A stretch of 64,000 nt of DNA from assembly GCF_018128245.1 (NCBI RefSeq), contig NZ_CP072378.1:930001-994000 (forward strand), given 5' to 3'. The notes under the pieces are model-generated. The model did not search any database. It was not told where the DNA came from and saw only the letters and a list, made by a program, of their open reading frames with translations. A program made the position numbers and the translations under genes. Below are positions 36,299-47,863 of this stretch, one piece after another; positions within the stretch are counted from its first letter, which is position 1; each line of letters begins with the position of its first letter. The DNA comes from Leptotrichia sp. oral taxon 221 (GTDB lineage Bacteria > Fusobacteriota > Fusobacteriia > Fusobacteriales > Leptotrichiaceae).

Positions 36299-38143
36299 AT
36301 GAGCGACGGGAAAATGAAATTAAAATTAAAAGATTGGTTATTTAATGCAGGGTTATTGGGGTTTATTAATATACTTGAAACATCGGATGGAGAAGAAAAA
36401 GTAAGAAAATTTATTGATGATCAAAATAGATGTTTGAAATTTTCAAAAGAAGAATTGTTGGAACTTTTAGAAGATTTTGAATATAAATATTTTGATTTTT
36501 TTATAAAAAGATACGGGAAAACTTTAACTTATGGAAAAATTTTGGAGTTTGAGGAGTATATTGATGATTTTGATCTAGATGTTAATGATTTGAATGAAGA
36601 ATTTAGAAAGAATATCAATAAAAAAATAGTAATGGTAAAAAATGCTTTTTCTAATCCTAAAAAATATAGAACAATATATTCTTTGATTGGAAAAGATTTT
36701 GAAAAGAATATTCTTGAATTAGAAGGGAAAATAAAAAAATTAAATAAAAACTTTACTATTGAAGAAATAAGAAATAATTTCAATTTAATAAAAAGAATAT
36801 TAAAATATTGCAAACAAAATATATATGGCGAAGATGGAAAACAAAAAAAATACTTTGAAGTTGAAGATGTAAAAAATATAATAAGATATGGTTGGGAAGG
36901 GATAGCATTCTTAGATATCGCTAATTTAGCGATAAAACGGAAAAAAGGAATTGATGTTGGTGATAATTATAAAGTTTATAGAGATTATTTTATAAAAGAT
37001 GTAGTAAATTATATTAAGGAAAATAAGGAAAATAATGAAATATTTAAATTGAAATGTTTTATTTCTAATGAACCGTTACCGATACCCACTAAAAAAAAGG
37101 ATGATAAGAATAAAAGGTATTTAAAGACTATACAGTTCTTAGGAGATTTTTTTAATCCTTCAGAGAAGTTATCTAATGTTTGGAATTTTTATAACGATAT
37201 TTATGTAACACCTCTTGTTTATTTAATTTATACATGTGTATCAGCAGGATTTACATATATTCAAAAAGGTAAAGGTATTTTTGTAAATGCTAATAATGAT
37301 ATTGAAAATTTAAAAAAAATAAATAATGCAATTTCTTATAATGTTTTTGAGAAAGATAAGTTTAGTGAAAATAGGCTATATAAAACAATTTTTAAGGAAT
37401 TTGAATTACAAAGTCAGGATAAAAAATATGAAATAGCAGATGTTCAAGTAATTCGAACATTTGAAAGGAAAGAAATACAAGGTAAAAGTTATCCAGTTTA
37501 TAGATTTAATATATTATCTAGAAAAACATTATTTTTTATATTTCAAAATTTTGATAGATTAAATAGATTTTTTGAAAAGTACTATGTTTTATTAAATGAT
37601 AAAAATGAACCTAAATGGGATACTGTAGAATATTTGTATAGGACAATAATAGAAATAATTTTAGAAAGTAGAAATTTATATTCAACAATAGATAAAATAT
37701 GTTATATAAAAATGTCATATAAAAAATATAAATGTAATTTTTATAGTAAAGATTTATGCGATTTATTAGAAATAAATATTAAAAATATTAGGAGACTAGG
37801 AAGAATGGAAAAAACAGAAGTAGAAGAAACTTTAACTTTAAAAAATATAACTGATATAAAAAATAATGCATATTATTTTAGAAAAAGATATGTAGAAAAA
37901 AGTAATAATGAAAATAAAATAAGAGGATTGCAATACAGATTGCAAAATGCATTAAGAACAAATAATGTAAATCTGTTTATGGATATTTTGATAACAGCAC
38001 ATGCTTATATTGGAAAAGGAATTCACAAACTTTTTATAAGAGCATTAGAAAATGAAGATGAGTTTAAAACTTTAGGATATGCATTTTTAGTGGGATTATT
38101 AAATGATGATAATAAAGAAAATCAAAATGAAGGGAATGAATAA
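36299..38143 (+). CDS. cas8b: Cascade large subunit Cas8 (Cst1-like, type I-B)
   Basis: 614 residues from ATG 36299, which has GAAGGAAGAG just ahead (an upstream GTG at 36281 overlaps the cas6 stop). It starts DWLFNAGLLGFINILE, a typical Cas8/Cst1 opening, and is Lys/Asn-rich throughout. Size and position between cas6 and a Cst2-type cas7 identify it as the large subunit that reads the PAM. Sequence conservation in this family is low, so the call leans on context. Confidence 0.85.
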   Translation: MSDGKMKLKLKDWLFNAGLLGFINILETSDGEEKVRKFIDDQNRCLKFSKEELLELLEDFEYKYFDFFIKRYGKTLTYGKILEFEEYIDDFDLDVNDLNEEFRKNINKKIVMVKNAFSNPKKYRTIYSLIGKDFEKNILELEGKIKKLNKNFTIEEIRNNFNLIKRILKYCKQNIYGEDGKQKKYFEVEDVKNIIRYGWEGIAFLDIANLAIKRKKGIDVGDNYKVYRDYFIKDVVNYIKENKENNEIFKLKCFISNEPLPIPTKKKDDKNKRYLKTIQFLGDFFNPSEKLSNVWNFYNDIYVTPLVYLIYTCVSAGFTYIQKGKGIFVNANNDIENLKKINNAISYNVFEKDKFSENRLYKTIFKEFELQSQDKKYEIADVQVIRTFERKEIQGKSYPVYRFNILSRKTLFFIFQNFDRLNRFFEKYYVLLNDKNEPKWDTVEYLYRTIIEIILESRNLYSTIDKICYIKMSYKKYKCNFYSKDLCDLLEINIKNIRRLGRMEKTEVEETLTLKNITDIKNNAYYFRKRYVEKSNNENKIRGLQYRLQNALRTNNVNLFMDILITAHAYIGKGIHKLFIRALENEDEFKTLGYAFLVGLLNDDNKENQNEGNE

Positions 38144-38166
38144 TAATGGAAAAAAAGGGACTAACA

Positions 38167-39824
<1,658 letters not shown>

Positions 39825-39849
39825 AACAAATATTTTTTAGGAGATTAGT

Positions 39850-42234
39850 ATGAAAAGTAAATTTTTAGCTAAATCTAATGGTGAAACAATAAAGGCTCAT
39901 ACGGAAAATTTGATTAATAATTTTAAAAATCTTTTTAAAATTTATCCAGATATAAATGTTGATAAAAATTTATTGTTACTTGCATGTATCTATCATGATT
40001 TGGGAAAGATGAATTTAAGATTCCAAAAGAAATTGCTTGGAAAAATAGATAAAAAAGAGATTCCTCATGCAATATTGAGTACAGCATTTATTAATGATGA
40101 TATTTTAATAGATTTTCATGGTTTTAATGAAGATGAAATAAAAATTCTAGCTCATTCTGTAGCATTACATCATGATAGAAACTTATTGGAAATAAGTGAA
40201 AGTGATGTGTTAGATGAAATAAATTCTATGAATGAAGAAATTAGTATAAATTTTTCAAATGAATTGAGAGAATTAGAAAATATGTATTTCAAATATTTGG
40301 ATAACACAAAAAATTATAAAAATAAAAAAAATGTAATTTTCAATTGGAAAGATGGTAAAGTTAAATTAGAAGAATTAAGCTCTTTATTTTATGAAATTGG
40401 AAGTCAAATATATTCAGATTCAGAAAATCAAAAAATTTTTAAAAAATATGTCATGTTAAAAGGATTGTTAAATAAAATAGATTATACAGCAAGTTCGTAT
40501 ACGACTATTGAAGAAAAAAATGATTTTTTAGAAATTGAGATGGAAAAATTTTTGGAAGATGTATTGAGAAAGGACAATCCTAAAAATGACTGGAATGCTT
40601 TGCAGAAATTTATGAAACAGCATAAAGATGAGAATGTAGTAGTTGTGGCACAGACAGGATATGGAAAAACAGAGGCTGGATTACTTTGGATAGGAAATAA
40701 TAAGGGATTTTTTACATTGCCTTTGAGAGTGGCAATTAATGCAATTTATGACAGGGTTGTGAAAAATATTGTAAGAGAAAATGTAGAAAAGAGAATTGGT
40801 TTGCTTCATTCTGATTTTAGAGAATATTATACAGAAAAAAATTCTAAAGAAAATAAATTACTAAAAAATGAAGAATTATCGGAATATATAAATAGAACGA
40901 AGCAATTTTCACTTCCACTTACAATTTGTACAATAGACCAATTATTTGATTTTGTGTTTAGAGCTCCAGGATTTGAGTTAAAGGTAGCGACATTGTCTTA
41001 TTCTAAAGTAGTTATTGATGAAATTCAAATGTATTCAGCAGATTTGTTGGCTTATTTGATTTATGGATTAAAATATATTACTGATTTTGGAGGAAAATTT
41101 GCGATAATGACTGCGACTCTTCCTGGGATTGTTACTTATTTGCTTGAAAAAGAAGGTGTAAAATTTGTTACGACAGAACCGTTTACGAATGATAAGAAGA
41201 GACATAGTTTAAAAGTGATGGAAGAAAGTATAAATGCAGAATTTATAAAAGGAAAATATAGAAATAATAAAATTTTGGTTATTTGTAATACAGTTAAAAA
41301 AGCAAAAGAGATTTATGAAAATTTGAATATTCCAAAAGAAGAATTGAATTTGATACATAGTAGATTTATAAAAAGAGATCGAACAAATAAAGAAAAGGAA
41401 ATCACTGAATTTGCGAATCCAAAGAGATTTAGAAAAGATGTTAAAAATAAAAGAGAAAAAGAGGGATTTCAAGAAAATGGAGTTTGGATTGGAACTCAAG
41501 TTTTAGAAGCTTCTCTTGATTTAGATTTTGATATTTTGATTACAGAATTGTCAGATTTGAATGGACTTTTTCAGAGAATGGGGAGATGTTTTCGTAATAG
41601 GGAAAAAGTTGATGAAGGATATAATTGCTTTGTTTTTACAAAAGAATGTTCTGGAATTAAAGGAGCGAAAGCTATTATAGATAAAGAAATTCATGAAAAA
41701 TCTAAAAATACATTGTTAAAAGTTGATGGAATTATTTCTGAAGTTCAGAAGTTAGATTTGATTAATAGTGTTTATTCTTATGAAAGTTTAAAAGATACAA
41801 AATATTTTAATAAAGTGACGGATAATATAAAATATTTAAAAGAGTATGTTGTTGAGTATGAAAAAACGAAATCTGAAGTACAAAGAATATTTAGAAATAT
41901 TGCTTCATATGATGTGATTCCAAGAATAATTTACGAAGAGAATTTTGAAGAAATAAATAGAAATATTGAAATTTTAAGAGAAAAAATGAAAGGATTATCA
42001 GAAGACGACAGGAAAAAATTGCGAATAAGGAAAATAGAAGCTAGGGGAGAATTGAATAAATTTAAAGTGACGATTCCTGATTTTGAATATAGAAAATTGG
42101 AGAAAAGTAAAAAGAATGAGATTGAAAAGATTAAAGTAAATGATTATGAGGAATTGGTAGTTGTGAATTGTGGATATTCTTATGAAAAGGGATTTGAAGT
42201 TGTTCAAGGTGAAGAAGAAGATAATTTCTTTTAA
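39850..42234 (+). CDS. cas3: CRISPR helicase-nuclease Cas3
   Basis: 794 residues with both activities in one chain. The HD nuclease has His17, His49-Asp50 (CIYHDLGKMN) and HSVALHHDR. The SF2 helicase has Walker A VAQTGYGKTEAG (about 266-277), DEIQ in VVIDEIQMYSA (about 388), TATLPG, GTQVLEASLDLDFD and QRMGRCFRNR (motif VI). All key residues are visible, so target-DNA degradation should be functional. AGGAG precedes ATG; a terminator follows at 42340. Confidence 0.96.
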   Translation: MKSKFLAKSNGETIKAHTENLINNFKNLFKIYPDINVDKNLLLLACIYHDLGKMNLRFQKKLLGKIDKKEIPHAILSTAFINDDILIDFHGFNEDEIKILAHSVALHHDRNLLEISESDVLDEINSMNEEISINFSNELRELENMYFKYLDNTKNYKNKKNVIFNWKDGKVKLEELSSLFYEIGSQIYSDSENQKIFKKYVMLKGLLNKIDYTASSYTTIEEKNDFLEIEMEKFLEDVLRKDNPKNDWNALQKFMKQHKDENVVVVAQTGYGKTEAGLLWIGNNKGFFTLPLRVAINAIYDRVVKNIVRENVEKRIGLLHSDFREYYTEKNSKENKLLKNEELSEYINRTKQFSLPLTICTIDQLFDFVFRAPGFELKVATLSYSKVVIDEIQMYSADLLAYLIYGLKYITDFGGKFAIMTATLPGIVTYLLEKEGVKFVTTEPFTNDKKRHSLKVMEESINAEFIKGKYRNNKILVICNTVKKAKEIYENLNIPKEELNLIHSRFIKRDRTNKEKEITEFANPKRFRKDVKNKREKEGFQENGVWIGTQVLEASLDLDFDILITELSDLNGLFQRMGRCFRNREKVDEGYNCFVFTKECSGIKGAKAIIDKEIHEKSKNTLLKVDGIISEVQKLDLINSVYSYESLKDTKYFNKVTDNIKYLKEYVVEYEKTKSEVQRIFRNIASYDVIPRIIYEENFEEINRNIEILREKMKGLSEDDRKKLRIRKIEARGELNKFKVTIPDFEYRKLEKSKKNEIEKIKVNDYEELVVVNCGYSYEKGFEVVQGEEEDNFF

Positions 42235-42339
42235 TTTTATGGAATTCAAAAGAAAGTTAAAATTTTTTATTTATTAAGAAATTAGATTTATATTTTTTTA
42301 TAAAGATGAATTTTAATATATTGGTAAATTTATACGAAT

Positions 42340-42377
42340 AGAGATAGAAAGGTTAGATATTTCTATCTTTATTTTTT
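42340..42377 (+). terminator. rho-independent terminator of the cas operon
   Basis: AGATAGAAA (42342-42350) pairs with TTTCTATCT (42360-42368) across a 9-nt loop, followed by a T-rich tract to 42377. Confidence 0.9.
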
Positions 42378-42440
42378 TAAATTATAAGCGATAGAAAAAA
42401 CACAATTTTGTCAAAAATAAATGGTAAAATAAGACAAAAA

Positions 42441-42449
42441 TGTTATAAT
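42441..42449 (+). promoter_or_regulatory. extended -10 promoter of the efflux operon
   Basis: TGT-TATAAT (42441-42449) forms an extended -10 52 bp before the TolC-like gene; no convincing -35 is present. Confidence 0.55.
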
Positions 42450-42501
42450 ATTTTAATTTAAATCTGAGAAAAGATAAGTAACCAAAAAGAAAGGAAAGTA
42501 A

Positions 42502-43764
42502 ATGGTAAAAATAAATAGAAAGTTTCAAGTTTTATTTGTTTCATTTATTTTAGGACTGAGGAGTTTTGCGGTCAGTGTAGATGACTTAATTGCAGAATAT
42601 GAAAAAAATTCATATACTACAAAAATAAATGAGAAAAATATGAAAAAGTATGATATTAAAGAAAAAGCTTTAAAAAATGGTGATTGGAATGAAGTCAGTG
42701 TAAATTCAGATGAGAATTATTCGTTGCATGGTCAGGCTAATGGATTGACGATGGATAATAATGTGAAGTATGGGAATTTTTATTATAAAAATAGTTATAA
42801 TTTTAGGACTAAGGAACTTACAGAAAATAAAATTGGAATTTCTAAAACTTTGAATGATTATTTTGGATATAGTGATAATAGTTATAATAAAAAAACAAAT
42901 CAAATTTCTCGTGATATTCAAAAAATTACAAATGAAACTACTAAAAATGGAGAGATCCGTGATTTGATTGATTTGTATAAAAATTATAAAAATAAGCAGA
43001 AGGAGATTGAGCAGGAAGCACTTACGGTGGATGATACAAAAAAAGATTATGCGATTCAAACTAAGAAATATGAGGTTGGAACGGCATCTCAATATGACTA
43101 TGAGTTGGCAAAAACAGAGTATGAAAATTCGAAGTTGAAGTATGATAATCTTGGTAGAGAATTGAAGATTTTGGGAGAGCAGTTTATGATTTACAATGTT
43201 AAATTGCCTGAAAAAGAAAAATTGGATGATTTGAAGAGGGAGGAATTGAAAAAAGAAGACTTTTATGAGCTTAGATTATCAGAAGCAGAAGCAATAGAAT
43301 TAAATACGAAACTTAATGAAGAGCAAATTAAAAAAGAGAATATTGATTATAAATATCCAAAATTAACAGGAGATTTGGGTTATTCATTAAAGGATCATTC
43401 GGTTGTTGCGGGACTTTCTGTTTCTAAAACTTTTAAAAGGTATAATGATACGATTGAAGATTTGAAAAATGAAAAAGAAAAATTAGAATTACAGTATGAA
43501 CAGAAGAAAAATGAATTGGTATCAAATGTTGGACAGCAGATGATAACTTATACAACTTATCAGACGAATGAATTAACTGCAGAAAATACGATGAATATTA
43601 AGAAGAAAGAGTATGAAATTTATTCGAAAAGATATGAATTGGGAGTTGATACTTATTCAAATTATGTAGAAAAACGAAATAATTATAAAAAGGCTGTAAT
43701 TGATTATGAAATGGCTAAAAATGAATTGGCGGCATTTACGAAAAAAATAAAATATTATAAGTAA
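42502..43764 (+). CDS. TolC-family outer-membrane efflux protein
   Basis: 420 residues with a signal peptide (basic start, hydrophobic to about residue 21, SFA-VS junction) and two long heptad-rich helical regions (about 140-215 and 310-405) with the internal repeat of TolC-like channels: YEVGTASQYDYELAKTEYENSK and YELGVDTYSNYVEKRNNYKKA. It is expected to form the outer-membrane channel for the MacA/MacB-like pair encoded directly downstream. AAAGGAAAG lies before ATG. Confidence 0.87.
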   Translation: MVKINRKFQVLFVSFILGLRSFAVSVDDLIAEYEKNSYTTKINEKNMKKYDIKEKALKNGDWNEVSVNSDENYSLHGQANGLTMDNNVKYGNFYYKNSYNFRTKELTENKIGISKTLNDYFGYSDNSYNKKTNQISRDIQKITNETTKNGEIRDLIDLYKNYKNKQKEIEQEALTVDDTKKDYAIQTKKYEVGTASQYDYELAKTEYENSKLKYDNLGRELKILGEQFMIYNVKLPEKEKLDDLKREELKKEDFYELRLSEAEAIELNTKLNEEQIKKENIDYKYPKLTGDLGYSLKDHSVVAGLSVSKTFKRYNDTIEDLKNEKEKLELQYEQKKNELVSNVGQQMITYTTYQTNELTAENTMNIKKKEYEIYSKRYELGVDTYSNYVEKRNNYKKAVIDYEMAKNELAAFTKKIKYYK

Positions 43765-43809
43765 AAATTGGAATATAAAAAATTTAAGAAATAAGAAAGT
43801 GGTGATGTT

Positions 43810-45156
43810 GTGGAAATGAATACACAAATTTCTGGAATAGCCAAGATGATTGAAACGAGGAGAAAAAATTCTAGAGATAAAAATAATTTTTATAAAATTT
43901 TGATAATGTTGACTATGATGATTATGATGGTGTCTTGTGGAAAGAAAGATAATGAATCTGAATATGAAGTTACAACTGTGCAATCTGGAGATATTTCATT
44001 ATCGGTATCAAAAACAGGGCAAGTTGTGTCAGACAATGTAATGTCTGTTTATACGACGGCAAGTCAAAGAGTTAGTAAAGTATTTTTTAAAGAAGGGGAT
44101 AATGTCAAAAAGGGAGATGTTGTTGTAACATTTTATCCAGTTGATAAGAATGAAACTTTGAGAAGAATACAAATGAAAAATTTAGAGATACAAAAATATG
44201 AACGAAATCTAGCTGATGCTCAAAGTGCGCTCAGAAGAAAAAAAGAATCCCAAAGTTTAGCAATTCAGCAAAAATCAAGGGATTTGCATAATGCTGAAGA
44301 ACTGTATAAGGTTGGTGGAGAAACTAGAGTTAATGTGGATGATGCGAGAAAGGCTCTGAGAAATTCTAGATTGGATTTAGATAATGTTGACAGTGAGCAA
44401 AGAGCTAATATTGAGGATGCGAGAACATCTCTAAAAACTGCGAAATTAGAATTAGCAACATTGAAAGAAGATTTGGCATTAATAAAAAATGAGATAACAA
44501 GTCCAGTAGATGGTGTTATTACAGAAATGACGGCTGATGAAAACTATAAAGTAAATACAGAGACAACTTTATTTAAGGTATCAGATTCGCAAAATATGAG
44601 AGTGGAAGTGAGTTTGTCAGATACAGAAGTAAAAAATGTAGAAGTAGGTCAAAGAGTAGAGATTACATCGGATGTTTTACCTGATGGAGAAAAATTAGAG
44701 GGATACGTGTCACAAATTTCTGGAGTAGCTAAAAAAAATTCATCACTTGATGAAAGTGATACAGTTGTGAAAATCAAAATGAATGAAACTAAAGGATTGA
44801 AGCCAGGTGTTACGATAAAAGCAACGATTTTTTATAAAGAGAGTAAAAATGTGACAAAATTGCCATATAGTTCTGTTATTAATGAAAATGGTAAATATTA
44901 TGTTTTTGTTGTAGGGAAAGGTAATAAAGTTTCGAAAAGAGAAGTAAAAGTAGGATTAAATGATGATTCTTATTATGAAATAACTTCTGGAGTATCGTTA
45001 GGAGAAAAAGTAATTACTGTTGCGGATGAGGCACTTAAAGATGGTCAAAAGATAAAAATTGCTGATCCAAAAAAACATAAAGATAAAAATCCACAAAAAA
45101 TGAAAAAAGATAATAAACCAAGACAAGGAGGAGGACCTGGAGGACCACCAAGATAG
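43810..45156 (+). CDS. MacA-like periplasmic adaptor, probable lipoprotein
   Basis: 448 residues from GTG 43810. An unusually long N-terminus precedes a hydrophobic stretch ending MMVSCGKK, a lipobox with Cys43. Lipoyl halves (VSKVFFKEGDNVKKGDVVVTF; ITSPVDGVITEM) flank a coiled coil (about 115-215). A beta-barrel and membrane-proximal domain follow, with a Gly/Pro-rich tail (QGGGPGGPPR). A shorter start at ATG 43846 is possible. It should bridge the MacB-like permease to the TolC-like protein. Confidence 0.88.
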   Translation: MEMNTQISGIAKMIETRRKNSRDKNNFYKILIMLTMMIMMVSCGKKDNESEYEVTTVQSGDISLSVSKTGQVVSDNVMSVYTTASQRVSKVFFKEGDNVKKGDVVVTFYPVDKNETLRRIQMKNLEIQKYERNLADAQSALRRKKESQSLAIQQKSRDLHNAEELYKVGGETRVNVDDARKALRNSRLDLDNVDSEQRANIEDARTSLKTAKLELATLKEDLALIKNEITSPVDGVITEMTADENYKVNTETTLFKVSDSQNMRVEVSLSDTEVKNVEVGQRVEITSDVLPDGEKLEGYVSQISGVAKKNSSLDESDTVVKIKMNETKGLKPGVTIKATIFYKESKNVTKLPYSSVINENGKYYVFVVGKGNKVSKREVKVGLNDDSYYEITSGVSLGEKVITVADEALKDGQKIKIADPKKHKDKNPQKMKKDNKPRQGGGPGGPPR

Positions 45157-45190
45157 TTTTTAAAATTATTTTGAATTTAGGAAGATTTAT

Positions 45191-45883
45191 ATGATAAAAG
45201 TAAGCGATATTGTGAAAATATATAAAAACGGGAATATAGAATTAAAGGTTTTAAAAGGATTGAATCTGGAGGTTAAGGAAGGAGAATATGTGGCTTTTAT
45301 GGGGCCTTCTGGAAGTGGTAAATCAACGCTTATGAATATTTTAGGATGCCTTGATAGTCTTACATCTGGAATTTATATTTTAGATGGTCAAGATGTTTCA
45401 ACGATAAAAGGGGATGCACTTGCTGAAGTAAGAAATAAAAAAATAGGTTTTGTGTTTCAAACTTTTAATTTATTGCCAAAAATGACAGCAGTTGAAAATG
45501 TGGCTCTTCCAGCACTTTATGCAGGAGTGAAAAAGGCTGAACGTATAAAAAGAGCAACAGAAGCACTAGAAAGTGTGGGGCTTGGGGAAAGAATTCATCA
45601 TAAGCCAAACGAAATGTCTGGAGGTCAAAGGCAAAGAGTTGCGATTGCAAGGGCGATAATTAATAATCCAAAAATTCTTTTGGCAGATGAGCCAACTGGA
45701 AATTTGGATTCAAAATCTGGAGAAGAAGTTTTGGAAATTTTTAAGAAACTTAATGATAGTGGAACAACAATTGTAATGGTTACGCATGAGGAAGATGTGG
45801 CAGAACATTGTAAGAGAATTATTAGATTAAAAGATGGTGTTATAGAAGAAGATGAGATTGTTCAGCATAGGAGAGGAGTGTAG
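45191..45883 (+). CDS. MacB/LolD-type ABC transporter ATPase
   Basis: 230 residues with Walker A GPSGSGKSTLMN, Q-loop FVFQTFNLLP, signature MSGGQRQRVAIARAI, Walker B ILLADEPTGNLD and the H-loop TH. The sequence is of the MacB/LolD subfamily, which powers mechanotransmission rather than transport through the membrane domain. It pairs with the FtsX-type permease 6 bp downstream. Confidence 0.95.
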   Translation: MIKVSDIVKIYKNGNIELKVLKGLNLEVKEGEYVAFMGPSGSGKSTLMNILGCLDSLTSGIYILDGQDVSTIKGDALAEVRNKKIGFVFQTFNLLPKMTAVENVALPALYAGVKKAERIKRATEALESVGLGERIHHKPNEMSGGQRQRVAIARAIINNPKILLADEPTGNLDSKSGEEVLEIFKKLNDSGTTIVMVTHEEDVAEHCKRIIRLKDGVIEEDEIVQHRRGV

Positions 45884-45888
45884 TAGAA

Positions 45889-47100
45889 ATGGATTTTATG
45901 GAATTATTAAAATTATCAGTATCAAATTTATTTAGCTATAAAGTGCGTTCTTTTTTGACAATGCTAGGAATAATAATTGGGATATCTTCTGTTGTAATGA
46001 TGTCATCGCTTGGAGCAGGAGTTAAAGAAAATATTACTGGAGATTTGAATAAATTGGGAGTATCAAACTTTGAAATATCAATTGATACTTCACCAGGTCA
46101 AACTTATAAATCGCAGGATTTATTGACACAAAAAGATATTGCAGAATTGAAGAATATGGAAGGAGTCGAAGCTGTAACGCCTACATCTAGCACTTTTGCA
46201 AGATTATCTGCAAACGATGGTTCTGATAAAATGTTTACAGGAACTGGAGTGACAGAAGATTATTTTAAGATGTCAAATTATACGATAGTAAAAGGAAGAA
46301 AGTTCTTACCAAATGAATACAGAAAAGATGGAAGATATGTTATAATTGACAATACAACAGCAGATCAAATGTTTCCTGATGAAAATCCAATAGGGAAAAA
46401 ATTGACATTAAATTTTAGAAAGAATAGTGAAACAGTTACAATTGTAGGAGTATTTAAAAATCCATATTCCAGCATGGGCGGTGGAGATCAGATGCCCTCG
46501 ATGGGCCTTTTGCCAAACAATTATTTAAATTATCTGGAAGGAAATGAGCAAGATAAATTTACTGCATTACAAGTAAAAGCTACAGATGCTAATGAGATGA
46601 GCAGAGTAATGGAAATCGTAAAAGAAAAAATGAAAACTCGTGGAAGTGAAACTGATACTTATAGCGTGAATTCAACGAGTCAAGGATTAGATGAATTTAA
46701 TAATATTCTTAATATGCTTTCACTTTTTATAAGTGGAGTAGCTGCCATTTCACTTTTTGTAGGCGGAATTGGGGTTATGAATATAATGCTTGTAAGTGTT
46801 ACAGAGAGAATTAGAGAAGTTGGTTTAAGAAAAGCAATTGGAGCAAAAACGATTCATATTCTTATACAATTTTTGATAGAAGCTGTAATTTTAACATTTT
46901 TTGGAGGAATAGTTGGAGTAATTATCGGATATTTACTAGCTTTATTAATAGGAATTTTTATAAAAACAACACCAATATTAAGTCCTTTAATAGTATTTGT
47001 ATGTATATTCGTTTCAACAATGATAGGTTTAGTATTTGGAGTTTATCCAGCTAAAAAGGCTGCTGCATTGGAACCGATGGAAGCGTTGAGAACTGATTAA
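45889..47100 (+). CDS. MacB-type FtsX permease
   Basis: 403 residues: one N-terminal transmembrane helix (VRSFLTMLGIIIGISSVVMM), a large periplasmic MacB-PCD domain (about 45-265) and three C-terminal helices with the FtsX motif VTERIREVGLRKAIGAK and PAKKAAALEPMEALR at the end. The set TolC-like, MacA-like, ATPase and permease forms a complete tripartite efflux pump for peptides, toxins or drugs. A palindromic 82-bp repeat begins 17 bp after the stop. Confidence 0.95.
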   Translation: MDFMELLKLSVSNLFSYKVRSFLTMLGIIIGISSVVMMSSLGAGVKENITGDLNKLGVSNFEISIDTSPGQTYKSQDLLTQKDIAELKNMEGVEAVTPTSSTFARLSANDGSDKMFTGTGVTEDYFKMSNYTIVKGRKFLPNEYRKDGRYVIIDNTTADQMFPDENPIGKKLTLNFRKNSETVTIVGVFKNPYSSMGGGDQMPSMGLLPNNYLNYLEGNEQDKFTALQVKATDANEMSRVMEIVKEKMKTRGSETDTYSVNSTSQGLDEFNNILNMLSLFISGVAAISLFVGGIGVMNIMLVSVTERIREVGLRKAIGAKTIHILIQFLIEAVILTFFGGIVGVIIGYLLALLIGIFIKTTPILSPLIVFVCIFVSTMIGLVFGVYPAKKAAALEPMEALRTD

Positions 47101-47117
47101 TTAAATAAAATAATAAT

Positions 47118-47199
47118 AAAAAATTCGATATGCATAAGTTACTGAAAGCTAAAATTAATTTAATTTTCTAGTAAAAATGTTTATCGAATTTTTATTTTT
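47118..47199. repeat. 82-bp palindromic element, copy 1 (left border of island)
   Basis: The outer arms AAAAATTCGATA and TATCGAATTTTT are complementary and an inner AT-rich palindrome (AAAATTAATTTAATTTT) lies between them. The copy at 54583-54664 differs at a single position (TTCTAG versus TTCCAG). It lies just after the macB-like stop and could act as a terminator. Confidence 0.92.
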
Positions 47200-47205
47200 G
47201 GAATG

Positions 47206-47722
47206 TACCTAAAACCGATGAATTTAAAATGTTAATTTTAGAATTGCTGGAAGAAGGAAGAACAAAAAAATCATTAGAAAATGGGTAAGTGATATAACAT
47301 ATATTTGGACAAAAAAGGACGGATGGTGCTATTTATCAAGTATAATGGATTTGCACAGCAGAAGAATAATATCACATAAGGTTGGAAAATTTATGGATAT
47401 AAAATTAGTGATAGACACCTTAAAAATGGCGATATATAAAAGAGGAGATACAATTAATCTAATAATACATACAGATAGAGGAAGCCAGTATATGAGTAAA
47501 GAATATCGTAAATTTTGTGCAGAAAAAGGCATAAGCATATCTTATAGTAGAAAAAGAGAATCCTTATGATAATGCCTGTATAGAATCATTCCATGCTATG
47601 CAACATTGAAAAAAGAATATGTATATAATTTAAGAACTGGAATGTACGAATATATAGAAATATGGTATAATAATAGCAAAATACACAGTAAAATAGGATT
47701 TATAAGTCCAAATGAATACTAA
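47206..47722 (+). pseudogene. decayed IS3-family transposase
   Basis: The first part (about 47206-47270) encodes an OrfA-like start (TDEFKMLILELLEEGRTKKS) and then jumps into OrfB at WVSDITYIWTKKDG, so an internal deletion removed most of OrfA and the start of OrfB. The DDE core is recognisable (SSIMDLHSRRIISHKVG, HTDRGSQYMSKEYRKF), but two frameshifts break it, after SYSRKRES and after ESFHAMQH; the end reads YEYIEIWYNNSKIHSKIGF. It is inactive. Confidence 0.85.
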
Positions 47723-47756
47723 GAAAGCCATAAAGAAAGGAAACAAAGAAAATGCT

Positions 47757-47786
47757 TAAAAATAGTCTAAATTTTTGGGGACACTC
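47757..47786. repeat. right end of the decayed IS3-family element
   Basis: TTTTTGGGGACACTCC at about 47774-47789, preceded by AAAAATAGTCTAAA, matches the usual terminal inverted repeat of IS3-type elements of this group (GGAGTGTCCCCAAAAATT on the other strand). A degenerate partner (GGAATGTACCTAAAA) is at about 47200-47214. Confidence 0.6.
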
Positions 47787-47863
47787 CAAACTAAAAACGA
47801 TCTTAGAAAAAAACATGGTTTACCTTAACGAGGACCTTATAACGGGATTTTAGGAGGAATAGA

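Noticed and set aside
43657-43983. His-rich minus-strand frame near the MacA-like gene
   Set aside because: It spans the end of one real gene and the start of the next on the other strand and has no start signal.
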